15,577 bases of DNA, from positions 1 to 15,577 of the forward strand of contig PIVQ01000095.1 in the NCBI GenBank assembly GCA_003354055.1. The letters are read 5' to 3'. This document shows positions 15,111 to 15,577 of this stretch, in pieces. Each line of letters starts with the position of its first letter. Positions within the stretch are counted from its first letter, which is position 1. Below the pieces are notes generated by a model, which worked only from the letters and a program-made list of their open reading frames with translations, was not told the origin of the DNA and ran no database searches. This DNA is from Desulfobacteraceae bacterium. GTDB lineage: Bacteria > Desulfobacterota > Desulfobacteria > Desulfobacterales > Desulfobacteraceae. The translations under genes were made by a program, and so were the position numbers.

Positions 15111-15577
15111 GTGCCGATTAAATTGAATGATATATCGATCAAAATCAAGTTATTTCTGGGATTTGGTGTGGTTTGTGTTTTATTCATCATTTCAAACTTA
15201 TTTATTTATTCCAACAATCAGCAAACGATTCAAGAGATAATAGCCTCTGAGACAGAGGTGTTACCGCATGCCCTTAACTTTATGGAGATTAGAAGGGATA
15301 TTGAACAAATACAAAGTTGGTTAACCGACATTTCTGCAACAAGGGGTGCTGAAGGGTACGATGACGGTTTTAAAGAAGCTGAGAAATATTACCAAGATGC
15401 TGTGAAACGTATTGATTTTGCCTTAGTTGAGCACAAAAAATTTGATGAAAAAGATATGGTTTTCGTTTTAGACCATTTAAAAAATAGCTTGGACGAATAT
15501 TATGATATGGGGAAACAAATGGCACTGATCTATATTGCCGATGGCCCTGCCATGGGTAATCTTATGATGGAAAAGTT
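15111..15577 (+). CDS. Membrane receptor (methyl-accepting chemotaxis protein or sensor kinase), N-terminal fragment
   Basis: This open frame starts at GTG 15111 behind AGGAGG and runs off the right edge after 155 codons. The protein opens 'MPIKLNDISIKIKLFLGFG', followed by a transmembrane helix (about 14-34). A periplasmic helical sensor then carries 'QSWLTDISATRGAEGYDDGF' and 'EAEKYYQDAV', a four-helix-bundle type I have seen in Desulfobacterota chemoreceptors and hybrid kinases. The second membrane helix and all output domains are outside the window, so chemotaxis receptor and kinase cannot be told apart. It lies 53 bases past the lipoprotein gene with no visible terminator, so it may belong to the efflux operon. 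The start codon choice is well supported by the RBS. Confidence 0.8.
   Translation, partial: MPIKLNDISIKIKLFLGFGVVCVLFIISNLFIYSNNQQTIQEIIASETEVLPHALNFMEIRRDIEQIQSWLTDISATRGAEGYDDGFKEAEKYYQDAVKRIDFALVEHKKFDEKDMVFVLDHLKNSLDEYYDMGKQMALIYIADGPAMGNLMMEK

Overview
The window reads as a chromosomal segment of a Gram-negative anaerobe, most likely a sulfate-reducing Desulfobacterota (Desulfobacteraceae-like). This is inferred from moderate base composition, a giant BvgS-like kinase with several periplasmic binding domains, a REC-PAS-HisKA_3 kinase, and a partial receptor with a 'WLTDISATRG'-type sensor. No taxonomic marker gene is present. I see no tRNA, rRNA, CRISPR array, insertion sequence or phage gene.

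Minus strand, 1-6362: a signalling cluster read right to left. A 1521-residue membrane hybrid histidine kinase carries four tandem periplasmic binding-protein (Venus flytrap) domains. It is followed by a soluble REC-PAS-HisKA_3-HATPase kinase and then a NarL/FixJ-type response regulator, whose start overlaps the kinase by 11 bases and which runs off the left edge. This could be a multi-step relay: periplasmic ligand, membrane hybrid kinase, soluble kinase with its own receiver, DNA-binding regulator.

Divergent gap, 6363-6622: 260 bases between the giant kinase and the rightward genes. It has no convincing consensus promoter. It does hold a short, hydrophobic minus-strand ORF (43 aa) with a strong ribosome binding site.

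Plus strand, 6623-8560: an MmgE/PrpD-family enzyme that unexpectedly carries a twin-arginine export signal. A small secreted YgiW/YdeI-type OB-fold protein with an unusual two-cysteine insertion follows it. A strong hairpin (8591-8615) ends this unit or regulates the next one.

Plus strand, 8659 to the right edge: a tripartite RND efflux operon. It comprises a lipoprotein membrane fusion protein, an HAE1-type inner-membrane pump and a NodT-type outer-membrane factor, with stop/start overlaps of 1 and 4 bases. A DUF4136-like lipoprotein comes next, then the start of a membrane receptor (chemoreceptor or sensor kinase) cut by the window end.

The efflux operon is conventional. The least conventional part is the centre: a probably periplasmic MmgE/PrpD enzyme with a secreted OB-fold partner, divergent from a four-flytrap sensor cascade. 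One inferred reading is that the sensor detects a small carboxylate or amino-acid-like compound in the periplasm and controls the exported enzyme and possibly the pump.
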